64,000 bases of DNA, taken from positions 124,001 through 188,000 of the forward strand of contig JAUNEA010000002.1 in NCBI GenBank assembly GCA_030525785.1, in the 5' to 3' direction. How positions within the stretch are numbered: the stretch's first letter is position 1; every line of letters starts with the position of its first letter. The DNA comes from Cardiobacteriaceae bacterium. GTDB lineage: Bacteria > Pseudomonadota > Gammaproteobacteria > Cardiobacteriales > Cardiobacteriaceae. Below, in pieces: positions 1 to 9,246 of this stretch. The notes under the pieces are model-generated. The model saw only the letters and a program-made list of their open reading frames with translations, did not search any database and had not been told where the DNA came from. A program made the position numbers and the translations under genes.

Positions 1-1022
1 GCGTGCAACTTTCTGCAATTATCGAAGCGCTTTCAGGCGGTAATTTGTTGTTGATGTTGATTTTGGTTGCTGGCTTTAGCTTGATTTTGGGCATGGGCTT
101 GCCAACAACGGCAAACTATATTGTGGTTTCTTCCTTGATGGCGGTGGTTATTGTGGAGGTGGGCAGACAAAATGGCTTGATTGTGCCGATGATAGCCGTG
201 CATTTGTTTGTATTCTACTTTGGCATTATGGCTGATGTGACACCTCCTGTGGGCTTAGCTTCTTTCGCAGCCGCTGCCATTTCAGGCGGTAGCCCCATTA
301 AAACAGGCTTGGTCGCTTTTTGGTACAGCATGCGTACAGCGCTCCTGCCGTTCTTCTTCATTTTCAACACTGATATTTTGTTGATTGATGTTGGCATAGC
401 GAAAGGTATTTTGATTTTTGGTGTAACCATTGTTGCAATGCTTGCCTTTACTTCTGCCACTATGAACTATCTTTTGACCAAAAATCGTTGGTATGAAACG
501 GCGCTCTTAGTATTAGCAACGTTGTTATTGTTCCGTCCAGGCTTATTTATAGAAAAAATTTCACCATCTAGTGTGAAAGTTTCGCCAGAGGTCTTTTTAC
601 AGGATTTGGAACGAGCGCCTGTGGGGCATAAAATTTTGTTGCAAGTCTCAGGATTAAATGATGTTGGCAAACCTATTACCTTCTATTCTGAGTTGCCCAT
701 TCTTAAAGGTGAGAATAGCGAAGAACGCCTAAGCGCTTTGGGATTAACCTTAAAACCTACTGATGACACTATTGAGTTCAATGGGCAGATGGTGAAAAAA
801 ATCATCATTGATGATGTGACTACCGATTCTCTGGCGCAAAAAGCTGGTTTGGATTGGGATCAAGTGATTTTGAGCGTGGTGTTGCCTGTGGAAGGAAGTT
901 TGGCGAAGGAATGGGCCTTTATTCCTGGCATTGGCTTGTATTTGTGGGTTATTTATTTGCAGCGTAGACGCGTGAACAAAGCGCTTTTGCGTGGTAATGT
1001 GGAAACGTCCGTAGTGTCATAA
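1..1022 (+). CDS. TRAP transporter fused permease, C-terminal part (5' end outside window)
   Basis: This is the C-terminal part of a TRAP transporter membrane component of the 4TM/12TM fused class, which imports an organic solute with a periplasmic binding protein and an ion gradient. The reading frame is open at base 1, so the start lies upstream. The first roughly 170 visible residues are strongly hydrophobic and contain the DctM-type stretch GLPTTANYIVVSSLMAVV and the loop MADVTPPVGLASFAAAA. The last 150 residues form a soluble region resembling the DUF3394 tail found on many fused TRAP permeases, followed by a final hydrophobic segment and a basic end. The substrate cannot be read from this part. 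A universal stress protein gene follows after 11 bp, an arrangement seen with other TRAP systems. Confidence 0.88.
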   Translation, partial: VQLSAIIEALSGGNLLLMLILVAGFSLILGMGLPTTANYIVVSSLMAVVIVEVGRQNGLIVPMIAVHLFVFYFGIMADVTPPVGLASFAAAAISGGSPIKTGLVAFWYSMRTALLPFFFIFNTDILLIDVGIAKGILIFGVTIVAMLAFTSATMNYLLTKNRWYETALLVLATLLLFRPGLFIEKISPSSVKVSPEVFLQDLERAPVGHKILLQVSGLNDVGKPITFYSELPILKGENSEERLSALGLTLKPTDDTIEFNGQMVKKIIIDDVTTDSLAQKAGLDWDQVILSVVLPVEGSLAKEWAFIPGIGLYLWVIYLQRRRVNKALLRGNVETSVVS

Positions 1023-1033
1023 GTGGAGGGCTT

Positions 1034-1447
1034 ATGTTTGAGAGAATTTTGATTGCATTGGATTTGGATTATCTCGACCACATTGAGAAAACCAAACAAG
1101 CAGCTTTTGCCTTAGGGGGCGATAAAGCGCTTTATCAGCTGGTGACGGTATTGCCTCCTTTAGGAGGGAGTATGGTTTCTTCTTTCTTACCTGTAGGCTA
1201 TGAGAAGAAAATTATGGCTGGTTTGCAAGAGCGTTTGCATGAGGTAAGCGCTTTGCATTTTGCAGGCAAGCAAGTGAAACATATTGTGGCACATGGCACG
1301 GTTTATGAAGAAATCAGTCAAATTGCTGATAAAGAACATAGCGATGTGATTGTGGTTATCACAGGAAAATCCAAAGGTCAGGCTTTGGGGCCAAATGCGG
1401 CGCGTATTGCGCGTTATTCGCACAAACCTGTCTTTATTATTCGTTAA
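1034..1447 (+). CDS. Universal stress protein, UspA family
   Basis: A 137-residue single-domain UspA-fold protein. It opens with the typical first strand and turn MFERILIALDLDYLDH and ends with the nucleotide-loop region ITGKSKGQALGPNAARIARY followed by a KPVFIIR strand. Length and both ends match the family. The start has a good ribosome site (GGAGG, about 6 nt upstream). It lies 11 bp after the TRAP permease and is probably co-transcribed. In Halomonas the Usp protein TeaD sits beside a TRAP transporter and modulates it; a similar regulatory role here is inference from position. The glycine-rich loop differs from the strict GxxGx9GS/T form, so ATP binding is uncertain. Confidence 0.85.
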   Translation: MFERILIALDLDYLDHIEKTKQAAFALGGDKALYQLVTVLPPLGGSMVSSFLPVGYEKKIMAGLQERLHEVSALHFAGKQVKHIVAHGTVYEEISQIADKEHSDVIVVITGKSKGQALGPNAARIARYSHKPVFIIR

Positions 1448-1464
1448 AACAAAGGGGTCTTAAC

Positions 1465-2403
1465 ATGAAACGTTCCTTATCGGTGATTTTAATCAGCGCA
1501 GCATTGAGCAATATTGGCATAGCGCAGGAAGCTGCTGTTAATCCTTTAGCATTGCCTGCATTGGAGGAAGGAAAATGCACGGCACTTGTGGTGGTTCCTG
1601 CAAAATTTGAACCACGCACTGAGCAGATTGTGATTAAAGAAGAAAGCAAAACCATTGACATTGTGCCAGCAGAGTACGAATGGGTTGATGAGAAGGTGGA
1701 AGTGAAGCCTGAGACAAAGCGCTTAGAAGTTATTCCTGCTGTTTTTGAAACGGTTGAAGAAGAGATTGTGATTGAACCTGCAACCGTAAGCAAAGAAGTG
1801 ATTGCACCACAATACAGTGATGTTGTTGAAGAAGTGGTAGCCAAACCTGCCCATCGTGCGATTCGTAGCGAAGGTAGCGCCAGAACTTTCTCCAATATGG
1901 GCGAGGCATTGCGGGTAGAAGAAGTGCCAGCGCAACATGAGAAAATTGTGAAGAAAGTGGTACAAGAGCAGGCAGCCGTGAAAGAAAGTGTGATTGAGCC
2001 AAAGACTATGCTGGTGAAAAAGCAGGTTTTGGTTGAAGAAGCGCGGACACAAGAAGTGATTGAGCCTGCGGTTTATGAAACAGTGCGCGTGAAGAAATTG
2101 GTGAAAGAAGCGCAAGAAGTTGAGCGTGTGATTCCTGCTGAATACGCGGAAGTAACGGTATTTGAGAAGGTTTCTGATGCAGAAGTTCGTTGGGAACAGG
2201 TGGTTTGCCAGAATGAATCCAACACCAATGTTATCGCGGCCGTGCAAAGCGCTTTGAAAGAGCGTGGTTATAAAGTTGGCACGGTTGATGGCGTGATGGG
2301 GCGTGGTACGCAAAAAATCCTTGAGAAATTCCAAAAGGATAACAATCTTGCTGTTGGTGGTATCACGGAAGAAACCTTGAAAGCTTTGGGAATTAATCCT
2401 TAA
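1465..2403 (+). CDS. Secreted peptidoglycan-binding protein with degenerate internal repeats
   Basis: A 312-residue exported protein. Residues 1-20 form a signal peptide ending near GIAQ. Residues about 40-240 consist of degenerate repeats of 20-30 residues built around [IV]PAxYxxV followed by charged strands such as EKVEVKPETK and EEIVIEPATV. Residues about 255-312 form a PG_binding_1 domain (VQSALKERGYKVGTVDGVMG, then a TQKILEKFQ helix), expected to bind peptidoglycan in the periplasm. Cys38 and Cys248 bracket the repeats and could form a disulfide. The repeat section is unusually rich in Val, Glu and Lys. No catalytic domain is visible. A structural or anchoring role is inference; I do not recognise a named gene. 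A strong terminator follows directly. Confidence 0.75.
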   Translation: MKRSLSVILISAALSNIGIAQEAAVNPLALPALEEGKCTALVVVPAKFEPRTEQIVIKEESKTIDIVPAEYEWVDEKVEVKPETKRLEVIPAVFETVEEEIVIEPATVSKEVIAPQYSDVVEEVVAKPAHRAIRSEGSARTFSNMGEALRVEEVPAQHEKIVKKVVQEQAAVKESVIEPKTMLVKKQVLVEEARTQEVIEPAVYETVRVKKLVKEAQEVERVIPAEYAEVTVFEKVSDAEVRWEQVVCQNESNTNVIAAVQSALKERGYKVGTVDGVMGRGTQKILEKFQKDNNLAVGGITEETLKALGINP

Positions 2404-2436
2404 TGGCTTGAGCCAAAGCGCTTTGGTTTAAAATCT

Positions 2437-2466
2437 AAAAAACCTCCACTTCGGTGGAGGTTTTTT
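2437..2466. terminator. Bidirectional intrinsic terminator
   Basis: A perfect 7-bp stem CCTCCAC/GTGGAGG closed by a TTCG tetraloop, with an A-tract on the left and a T-tract on the right, so it can work on both strands. It lies between the convergent peptidoglycan-binding protein gene and the antiporter gene. A CAAAGCGCTTTG palindrome sits immediately to its left at 2414-2425. Confidence 0.92.
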
Positions 2467-2485
2467 GTTAGGTAATCAAAGCGCT

Positions 2486-3565
2486 TTACGGCACAATCAC
2501 GGTGAATACATAAGCCGATAAATTCACCAGTAATACAATGCCATACAGCATATTCGTTCTGCCTTGACTGAGCGATAACATCGTGATGAATAAAGATAAG
2601 CAAAGCAAAATCATCGATTTCCAATCTAAACCCAAAATCATCGGAATATCATAGATTAAGCACACCATCGCTACCGCTGGAATGGTTAGACCAATGCTCG
2701 CCAATGCAGAGCCTAAGGCTAAGTTGATGCTGGTTTGTAGGCGATTGTGTTTTGCCGCACTCAGTGCCGCCATGCCTTCAGGCAACAGCACCACCGCCGC
2801 AATAATAACCCCCACCAAAGCCAATGGCGCACCCATAGAAACCACCAGCTTTTCAATGGTTGGAGAAAGCGCTTTGGCGAGCAAAACCACAATACCCAAA
2901 CATACCACCAATAAGCCTAAACTACCCAATGTTACAGCTGTTGAAGGGGGTGGTAAATGATGGTGTTGGTTGTCATCATCGGCGATAAAGTAATCACGAT
3001 GGCGAACGGTTTGCATCATGATGAACGAAAAATAAAGCACCAACGAAGCAATAGCAACGAAAATCAGCTGAGCTTTGTTGTAAGTGCCAACAGGTGAGCT
3101 GGTGGTGAAGTTGGGTAAGACTAGCGTCAGTACCAAAATGGCGACCAATGTCACCAAAGCCATTGTCGCGGATTTTTGACCAAACATCTGGATTTTGTGG
3201 CGTAAGCCGCCCATCATTAAGCAGCCACCTAAAATGCCATTCAAAATCAACATGATGGCAGCAAAAACGGTATCACGCGCCAAATAAGCTGTGTTATCTC
3301 CGCCTGCAACCATCAATGAGATAATGAGCGCTACTTCAATGACCGTAATGGCTAGTGCAAGAATGATGGTACCAAAAGGCTCTCCCACTTTATGTGCTAC
3401 TACCTCCGCATGATGCACCGCCGATAAGACACTACCAATCAATAAGCCACTGGCAAGGATTTGCAACAAAGCGCTTTCTTTGATGCCAATGAAGTATAGA
3501 ATCCAAGCAAAAACAGGAAGTAATGCTGACCATAAGGGAATTTTGTTTAAATTCGTTTGCGCCAT
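2486..3565 (-). CDS. chaA: Sodium/potassium/calcium-proton antiporter, ChaA type
   Basis: A 359-residue inner-membrane antiporter of the calcium/cation exchanger superfamily. It contains two related alpha-repeat signatures: GEPFGTIILALAITVIEVAL around residues 62-81, and GAPLALVGVIIAAVVLLPEG around 243-262. Each carries the conserved Glu expected in the ion path. About eleven hydrophobic segments are visible, split by a hydrophilic DDDNQHHHLPPP loop near residue 200. In Escherichia coli ChaA exports Ca2+, Na+ and K+ against protons at alkaline pH; the same role is inferred. The start has AAGGA 7 nt upstream. The gene is monocistronic, convergent with the upstream gene and divergent from tgt. 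Confidence 0.85.
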   Translation of the reverse strand: MAQTNLNKIPLWSALLPVFAWILYFIGIKESALLQILASGLLIGSVLSAVHHAEVVAHKVGEPFGTIILALAITVIEVALIISLMVAGGDNTAYLARDTVFAAIMLILNGILGGCLMMGGLRHKIQMFGQKSATMALVTLVAILVLTLVLPNFTTSSPVGTYNKAQLIFVAIASLVLYFSFIMMQTVRHRDYFIADDDNQHHHLPPPSTAVTLGSLGLLVVCLGIVVLLAKALSPTIEKLVVSMGAPLALVGVIIAAVVLLPEGMAALSAAKHNRLQTSINLALGSALASIGLTIPAVAMVCLIYDIPMILGLDWKSMILLCLSLFITMLSLSQGRTNMLYGIVLLVNLSAYVFTVIVP

Positions 3566-3683
3566 AGAAATCCTTAATTTATCTTGATTATGATGAAGAA
3601 ATAAGCTTTTCTCTCAGGGCATTGTAACAAAGGCTTAACCTGTAAAGCGCTTTGCGTGAGCGGAGCATCGAGCGATTTTGAGG

Positions 3684-3689
3684 TATGAT
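3684..3689 (+). promoter_or_regulatory. Possible -10 box for tgt
   Basis: TATGAT lies 25 bp before the tgt start in the 149-bp divergent gap with the antiporter gene. No good -35 hexamer is present at 16-18 bp spacing, so this is a weak call. Confidence 0.35.
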
Positions 3690-3711
3690 GAGGGTTTTTC
3701 TCTATGGATAA

Positions 3712-4824
<1,113 letters not shown>

Positions 4825-4858
4825 GTAATGCTACCTCAGAGGATAGGGTAACTTGCGT

Positions 4859-4864
4859 TATAAT
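4859..4864 (+). promoter_or_regulatory. Possible -10 box for yajC-secDF
   Basis: TATAAT lies 72 bp upstream of yajC, just after the tgt stop. No clear -35 hexamer is visible, so secDF may also be read from upstream of tgt. Confidence 0.4.
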
Positions 4865-4935
4865 GCCCCTTTCACACTCAAAGCCCCAAAGCGCTTTGAG
4901 TGCTTCTTTTGACTTGAAACGATACGGAGATTTTT

Positions 4936-5388
4936 ATGTTTTTCATTCAAACAGCTTACGCCCAACAAGCAGCAGCACCACAAGGTGGTGGCATGGGTTC
5001 GATGTTGATGCTGATTATTATGTTTGTGGTGATGTATTTCTTGATGATTCGCCCACAGCAAAAACGTGTGAAAGAGCATCGTGAATTGGTAGCGGCGCTG
5101 AAAAAAGGCGATGAAGTCGCAACCAGTACAGGTTTGATGGGCAGAATTGTGGCACTTGATGACTTTGCCGTAGATTTAGAAGTGGCGAAAAATACTGTGA
5201 TTCGTATCCAACGACCTTTTGTGGCAGGTATTTTGCCCAAAGGCAGCTTAAAAGCAACTTTGGGCAGCAAAGCAGCGAATGAAGAAGCCTCTGAGCCTGC
5301 AAAAGTTGAAAAGGCGGAGAAAGCGCCTGAAGCCCCAAAATCAGCAGATGATGCTCAAGCTGAGCCTAATGGTTCTGAGCAAAAATAA
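4936..5388 (+). CDS. yajC: Sec translocase accessory subunit YajC
   Basis: A small inner-membrane protein that associates with SecDF and SecYEG. It is 150 residues long, longer than the roughly 110 of E. coli. One transmembrane helix is visible (MGSMLMLIIMFVVMYFLMI, about residues 17-35), followed by the family hallmark RPQQKRVKEH, a basic cytoplasmic domain with KKGDEVATSTGLMGRI, and an Ala/Glu/Lys-rich tail from about residue 115. The tail is low-complexity and explains the extra length. GGAG lies 7 nt before the ATG. Position between tgt and secD confirms the identity. Confidence 0.95.
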   Translation: MFFIQTAYAQQAAAPQGGGMGSMLMLIIMFVVMYFLMIRPQQKRVKEHRELVAALKKGDEVATSTGLMGRIVALDDFAVDLEVAKNTVIRIQRPFVAGILPKGSLKATLGSKAANEEASEPAKVEKAEKAPEAPKSADDAQAEPNGSEQK

Positions 5389-5446
5389 GCACCTTTTACA
5401 ATGATAATCCCCACAAAGCAAAGCGCTTTGTGGGATAGGAGCAATT

Positions 5447-7306
5447 ATGCCGAAAGTTTTCGCCACTTGGAAATATGGGCTGATTTTGGCGGTTACGCTA
5501 ATGGGCACCTTATTGGCGTTGCCTAATATTTTTGGGAAAAGCCCAGCAGTTCAAGTGCAATTTAAAGATGAAGTGGTGGCACAACAAGCCGTAATACAAA
5601 TAGATTGGGGAGGTCTTAATCCTATTCGTTGGCAACAAGTGGGCAATAAAGTCGATTTCTTCTTTGCTGGAACAGATGCTCAGTTGCAAGCCAAAGATTT
5701 GCTGGCAAAGCGCTACCCTGATGCCAATGTCGCGGTTAATTTACTACCAAATACACCGCAATTTTTGCAAGATATGGGCTTAACGCCAATGAATTTGGGC
5801 TTGGATTTGCGCGGTGGGATTTCGTTTTTGTTGCAAGTTGATGTGAATGAATTATTGACGCGTAAAAGTAACGAATTGCTGGAATTGGTAACTGATAATT
5901 TGCGTAAAGCTAATCTTTCCTTCCAAGAGATTGAGATGTTGAAAGAAGGTGGGGTATTAGTCTATTTCAGCGATGACGAAGGGCGCGAACAAGCCCTCAA
6001 TGCGCTTTTCCAATATTTGCCACATGATGTGCAACGGTTGAAAACGGCAGAGAATGGTCGCCTTGCTTTGCGTTTGCAATACACAGAAGAGGGCATAAGC
6101 GCTTTGAAACGCCGTGCGGCAGAGCAGAACCGTATTCGCATGTCAGGGCGTGTGAACAGCTTGGGCGTTGCAGAGCCTTCGATTCAAGTAGTTGGCGATG
6201 ATAGAATTTTGGTGCAATTACCAGGAATTCAAGATGTAACGCAAGCCAAAGAATTGCTGGGTTCAACAGCAACGCTCGAATTCTATATGGTTGATGAACA
6301 AGCAGATATTGCCCAAGCAGTTAAAATGGGTCGTGCAACACTACATAGCAAGCTAGCCTATTTTGAAGATGGCACACCTATTGTACTGAAGCGTAAAGTC
6401 ATTATGAGTGGTGAGCATATTACTGATGCAGTTGCTAATCCTTATGGGCAAAGTGGCCCTGAGGTTCATGTAACCTTAGACAGCGCAGGTGGTTCACAGA
6501 TGGCACAAATTACGCGCGAAAATCTGCAAAAACAAATGGCAACGATGTATGTGGAATACATTCCTGTCACGCGCCAAAATGCAGAAGGCAAACCTGAAAC
6601 CATCGTCGAAAAACGCGAAACTGTGGTGAATGCTGCAACCATTCAAGGTCAATTCGGTGCAAACTTCCAAATCACAGGCGTTTCTCCTGTTTCACGTGCG
6701 GAAAAACTGGCTGCAACTTTACGTGCTGGCTCATTGGTTGCTCCTGTTTATATTATTGAAGAGCGTACAATTGGCCCTTCAGCAGGTCAGAAAAATATTG
6801 ATCAAGGCATGAGTGCATCTTTGCTTGGTTTGGTTTTGGTAATGTTATTTATGGGGATTTACTACAAGAAATTGGGTTGGTTTGCCAATATTGCTTTGGT
6901 GTTCAACTTGATTCTGCTGGTTGGTCTCATGTCGATGATTGGGGCAACTTTAACCTTGCCAGGTATTGCAGGAATTGTGCTGACACTGGGTATGGCAGTT
7001 GATGCTAATGTGTTGATTTATGAGAGGATTCGTGAGGAATTGGTGCAAGGTATTCAGCCCACTGAATCTACAAGACAAGGCTTTGCCAATGCGCTTTCAA
7101 CCATCGTTGATGCCAACATCACCACATTGATTGTTGCCATTATGCTGTTTAGCTTTGGCGCAGGTCCTATTAAAGGCTTCGCTGTGACCTTATCGTTGGG
7201 TATCTTAACCACTATGTTCAGCGCTATTTTCGTCACCAGAGCTTTGGTAGAGTATTTCTTACTACGCAATCCTAAGCCTAATTTGGGGTTGGAGGTGAAA
7301 AAATGA
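5447..7306 (+). CDS. secD: Protein translocase subunit SecD
   Basis: Proton-driven motor subunit that helps pull exported proteins across the inner membrane. The 619 residues fit the family. One N-terminal transmembrane helix (about 10-28) is followed by a large periplasmic domain with the D1 motif LGLDLRGGISFLLQVD, then a C-terminal block of five membrane helices with GIAGIVLTLGMAVDANVLIYERIREE, the canonical RND-type signature. It overlaps secF by 4 bp (ATGA), showing translational coupling. The coding sequence is poor in the AAGCGCTT palindrome compared with most genes here. Confidence 0.97.
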   Translation: MPKVFATWKYGLILAVTLMGTLLALPNIFGKSPAVQVQFKDEVVAQQAVIQIDWGGLNPIRWQQVGNKVDFFFAGTDAQLQAKDLLAKRYPDANVAVNLLPNTPQFLQDMGLTPMNLGLDLRGGISFLLQVDVNELLTRKSNELLELVTDNLRKANLSFQEIEMLKEGGVLVYFSDDEGREQALNALFQYLPHDVQRLKTAENGRLALRLQYTEEGISALKRRAAEQNRIRMSGRVNSLGVAEPSIQVVGDDRILVQLPGIQDVTQAKELLGSTATLEFYMVDEQADIAQAVKMGRATLHSKLAYFEDGTPIVLKRKVIMSGEHITDAVANPYGQSGPEVHVTLDSAGGSQMAQITRENLQKQMATMYVEYIPVTRQNAEGKPETIVEKRETVVNAATIQGQFGANFQITGVSPVSRAEKLAATLRAGSLVAPVYIIEERTIGPSAGQKNIDQGMSASLLGLVLVMLFMGIYYKKLGWFANIALVFNLILLVGLMSMIGATLTLPGIAGIVLTLGMAVDANVLIYERIREELVQGIQPTESTRQGFANALSTIVDANITTLIVAIMLFSFGAGPIKGFAVTLSLGILTTMFSAIFVTRALVEYFLLRNPKPNLGLEVKK

Positions 7307-8223
7307 TTATGCATTTGCCTCAAATGGCGTTTATGAGCCATGCCAAGAAAGGAGCATGGTTCTCTGTAGTGCTGACAATTGCATCGCTGTTGTTGATAAT
7401 GGTGCGAGGATTTAATTTTGGTCTTGAGCTAACAGGCGGTGCAACCATTGAAATTCAGTATCCTCAAGCTGCCAATATCACGCAAATCCGCCAAATTGTG
7501 CAACAGATTCACCCTGAAGCTAGTGTTATTCAATATGGCTCATCGCAAGATGTGCAAGTGCGTTTTGGGGAAGTTTCTGGTCGCGATACAGAAGCTGTTA
7601 TGCGTGATATGGTAAGCGCTTTGAAAGCTGATGCTCCCGAAATAAAACTTTTGGGGCAATCCAAAATCGGTGGACAATACAAAGAAGAGTTGGTTGAAAA
7701 AGGCATTGCTGCGCTTTTATTATCCAGCTTGGGTATGGTCATTTACTTAGGGCTTCGCTTTGAGTGGAAATTTGCTTTTGGCGCGATTCTGTCTCAGTTG
7801 CACGATGTGATTGTGGTAGCTGCTTTGTTTTCACTGACTCAATGGACATTTGACCTCACCATTTTAGCTGCATTGCTAGCAGTTTTGGGCTATTCTGTGA
7901 ACGATACAGTGGTCGTTTATGATCGTATTCGGGAAAATTTTATCCACTATCCTAGTATGAAGCCAAAAGATGTGTTGGATTTATCCATTAACCAAACTCT
8001 CGCCCGAACCATCATCACCAGCTTGACGACCTTGCTCGCCGTTCTCGCATTGGCTATCTTCGGTGGCTCAACTTTATTTGGCTTCGCTATCGCCATGATT
8101 GCAGGGATTGTTTTTGGAACTTATTCTTCTATTTTTGTCGCCAGTTCAGCGGTTTATCTGATGAACGTCAAACATGAAGACCTACTCCCTCGCGCTAAAG
8201 TCCAACTTGATGATCTACCTTAA
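7303..8223 (+). CDS. secF: Protein translocase subunit SecF
   Basis: Partner of SecD in the SecDF translocation motor. It has 306 residues with an N-terminal helix, a short periplasmic domain carrying FNFGLELTGGATIEIQYP, then five helices with LAALLAVLGYSVNDTVVVYDRIRENF, the diagnostic SecF signature. The start ATG overlaps the secD stop and has GGAGG about 8 nt upstream. A second Met at codon 3 is possible as the start. The stop codon lies inside the left arm of the large inverted repeat described separately. Confidence 0.96.
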   Translation: MIMHLPQMAFMSHAKKGAWFSVVLTIASLLLIMVRGFNFGLELTGGATIEIQYPQAANITQIRQIVQQIHPEASVIQYGSSQDVQVRFGEVSGRDTEAVMRDMVSALKADAPEIKLLGQSKIGGQYKEELVEKGIAALLLSSLGMVIYLGLRFEWKFAFGAILSQLHDVIVVAALFSLTQWTFDLTILAALLAVLGYSVNDTVVVYDRIRENFIHYPSMKPKDVLDLSINQTLARTIITSLTTLLAVLALAIFGGSTLFGFAIAMIAGIVFGTYSSIFVASSAVYLMNVKHEDLLPRAKVQLDDLP

Positions 8224-8489
8224 ACCCAAAGCGCTTTGTTCTTTGGAATAAGTCATTTGTGCTTTACTCGGGGCTTTGCCCCGAACCCCAGCAGGGGCAT
8301 GATGCCCCTGCACCCCGCAAAGTATTTTAAAAAGTAAAACCCCCACCAAAACTTTGTTTTGAGTGGGGGTTTTACTTTTTAATGCTCTGGGGTCAAGGGG
8401 TGTAACACCCCTTGTGGGGGCTTGGGGGTGAAACCCCCAAATAAAGAATCAACACCTTATTCCAAAGAATAAAGCGCTTTGGGTTTAAG
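8219..8489. repeat. Nested palindromic element between convergent genes
   Basis: A 34-bp inverted repeat (left arm 8219-8252, right arm 8456-8489, one mismatch) encloses about 200 bp of non-coding DNA. Each arm starts with the stop codon of one of the two convergent genes and contains AAAGCGCTTT. Inside lie further palindromes: CGGGG/CCCCG at 8269-8283, GCAGGGGCAT/ATGCCCCTGC around 8291-8311, an 18-bp terminator stem at 8330-8380, AAGGGGTG/CACCCCTT at 8395-8413, and TTGGGGG/CCCCCAA at 8423-8441. No transposase gene or target duplication is seen. It could be a compound bidirectional terminator or a small non-autonomous repeat. Confidence 0.85.
8330..8380. terminator. Strong bidirectional terminator for secF and hmuV
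   Basis: An 18-bp perfect stem (8330-8347 with 8363-8380) carries an internal CAAAA/TTTTG extension in the loop. The stem has C-runs flanked by A-rich and T-rich ends, so both strands end in a U-rich tail. It sits in the centre of the nested palindrome between the convergent genes. Confidence 0.88.
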
Positions 8490-9246
8490 AGTAGAGTGTG
8501 CCTTGATGGGTGTGGTGGCGGTAGATAGTGGTTTGGTACATGGTTTGTAGATTTGAATCGGTGAGAACTTCATCAGCAGAGCCACATGCAAGGAGTTTGC
8601 CGTCATGTAGTGCAATGAGAGTATCAGCGTGGCGGTGGGCATGGCTTAAATTATGCAACACAACCACGATACTTTTACCCTGTTCTTCAACCAGATATTT
8701 CAAATAGGCAAAGAGCTGACGTTCGTGACGAATGTCGAGATGATTACTAGGCTCATCAAGTAGCAACACAGGGCTATCTTGCATCAGTGCGCGAATGATA
8801 GCCAATCGTTGGCGTTCGCCACCTGAAAGCGAGGAGACGCGTTTATGAGCAAGCGCTTTGAGTTCGAAATGTTCAAAGAGAGCAAGCGCTTTGGTTTCGT
8901 CAGCGCTTGCATGAGTTTGATACCATGCCAAACGTTTGGATACGCCAAGCAACGCGTATTCCAAAGCGCTTAGTGGCAGAGAGAATTGCTCATGTTGCCC
9001 AACCCAAGCAATTTTGCCTTGATTCAAGCAATTGATGACCTTATCGCCTAAACAATGAATATCCCCTTGCAAGCGAGCATTGGGGACATGCCCAAGCAAG
9101 GCATGTAAGAGCGTGCTTTTGCCAGCGCCATTGGAGCCAATAAGGGCAACCAGTTGATGCTGAGGAATACTGAGTTTAGGGATTTCCAATAAGCGCTTTG
9201 CGCCAGCTTGAACGCTTAGCTGATGGAGGGTAAACAAATCAACCAT
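8485..9246 (-). CDS. hmuV: Heme ABC transporter ATP-binding protein
   Basis: A 253-residue ABC ATPase of the iron/B12/heme class, the cytoplasmic motor for HmuU. Walker A is GSNGAGKSTLL (about residues 36-46), the signature is SLSGGERQRLAIIRALMQ, and Walker B is PVLLLDEPSNHLD, followed by the switch His in VVVLHNLSHAH. It overlaps hmuU by 8 bp and ends the hmuSTUV operon. BtuD or FecE identity is formally possible, but the neighbouring HmuS and HmuT point to heme. Its stop codon lies in the right arm of the nested inverted repeat. Confidence 0.9.
   Translation of the reverse strand: MVDLFTLHQLSVQAGAKRLLEIPKLSIPQHQLVALIGSNGAGKSTLLHALLGHVPNARLQGDIHCLGDKVINCLNQGKIAWVGQHEQFSLPLSALEYALLGVSKRLAWYQTHASADETKALALFEHFELKALAHKRVSSLSGGERQRLAIIRALMQDSPVLLLDEPSNHLDIRHERQLFAYLKYLVEEQGKSIVVVLHNLSHAHRHADTLIALHDGKLLACGSADEVLTDSNLQTMYQTTIYRHHTHQGTLYS

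Noticed and set aside
1437-1895. 152-residue minus-strand open frame inside the peptidoglycan-binding protein gene
   Set aside because: It is Ser/Thr-rich shadow coding opposite a well-supported gene with signal peptide and domain.
8219-8489. Complete insertion sequence
   Set aside because: No transposase frame exists in 271 bp and no target-site duplication is visible; only a non-autonomous repeat or terminator remains possible.
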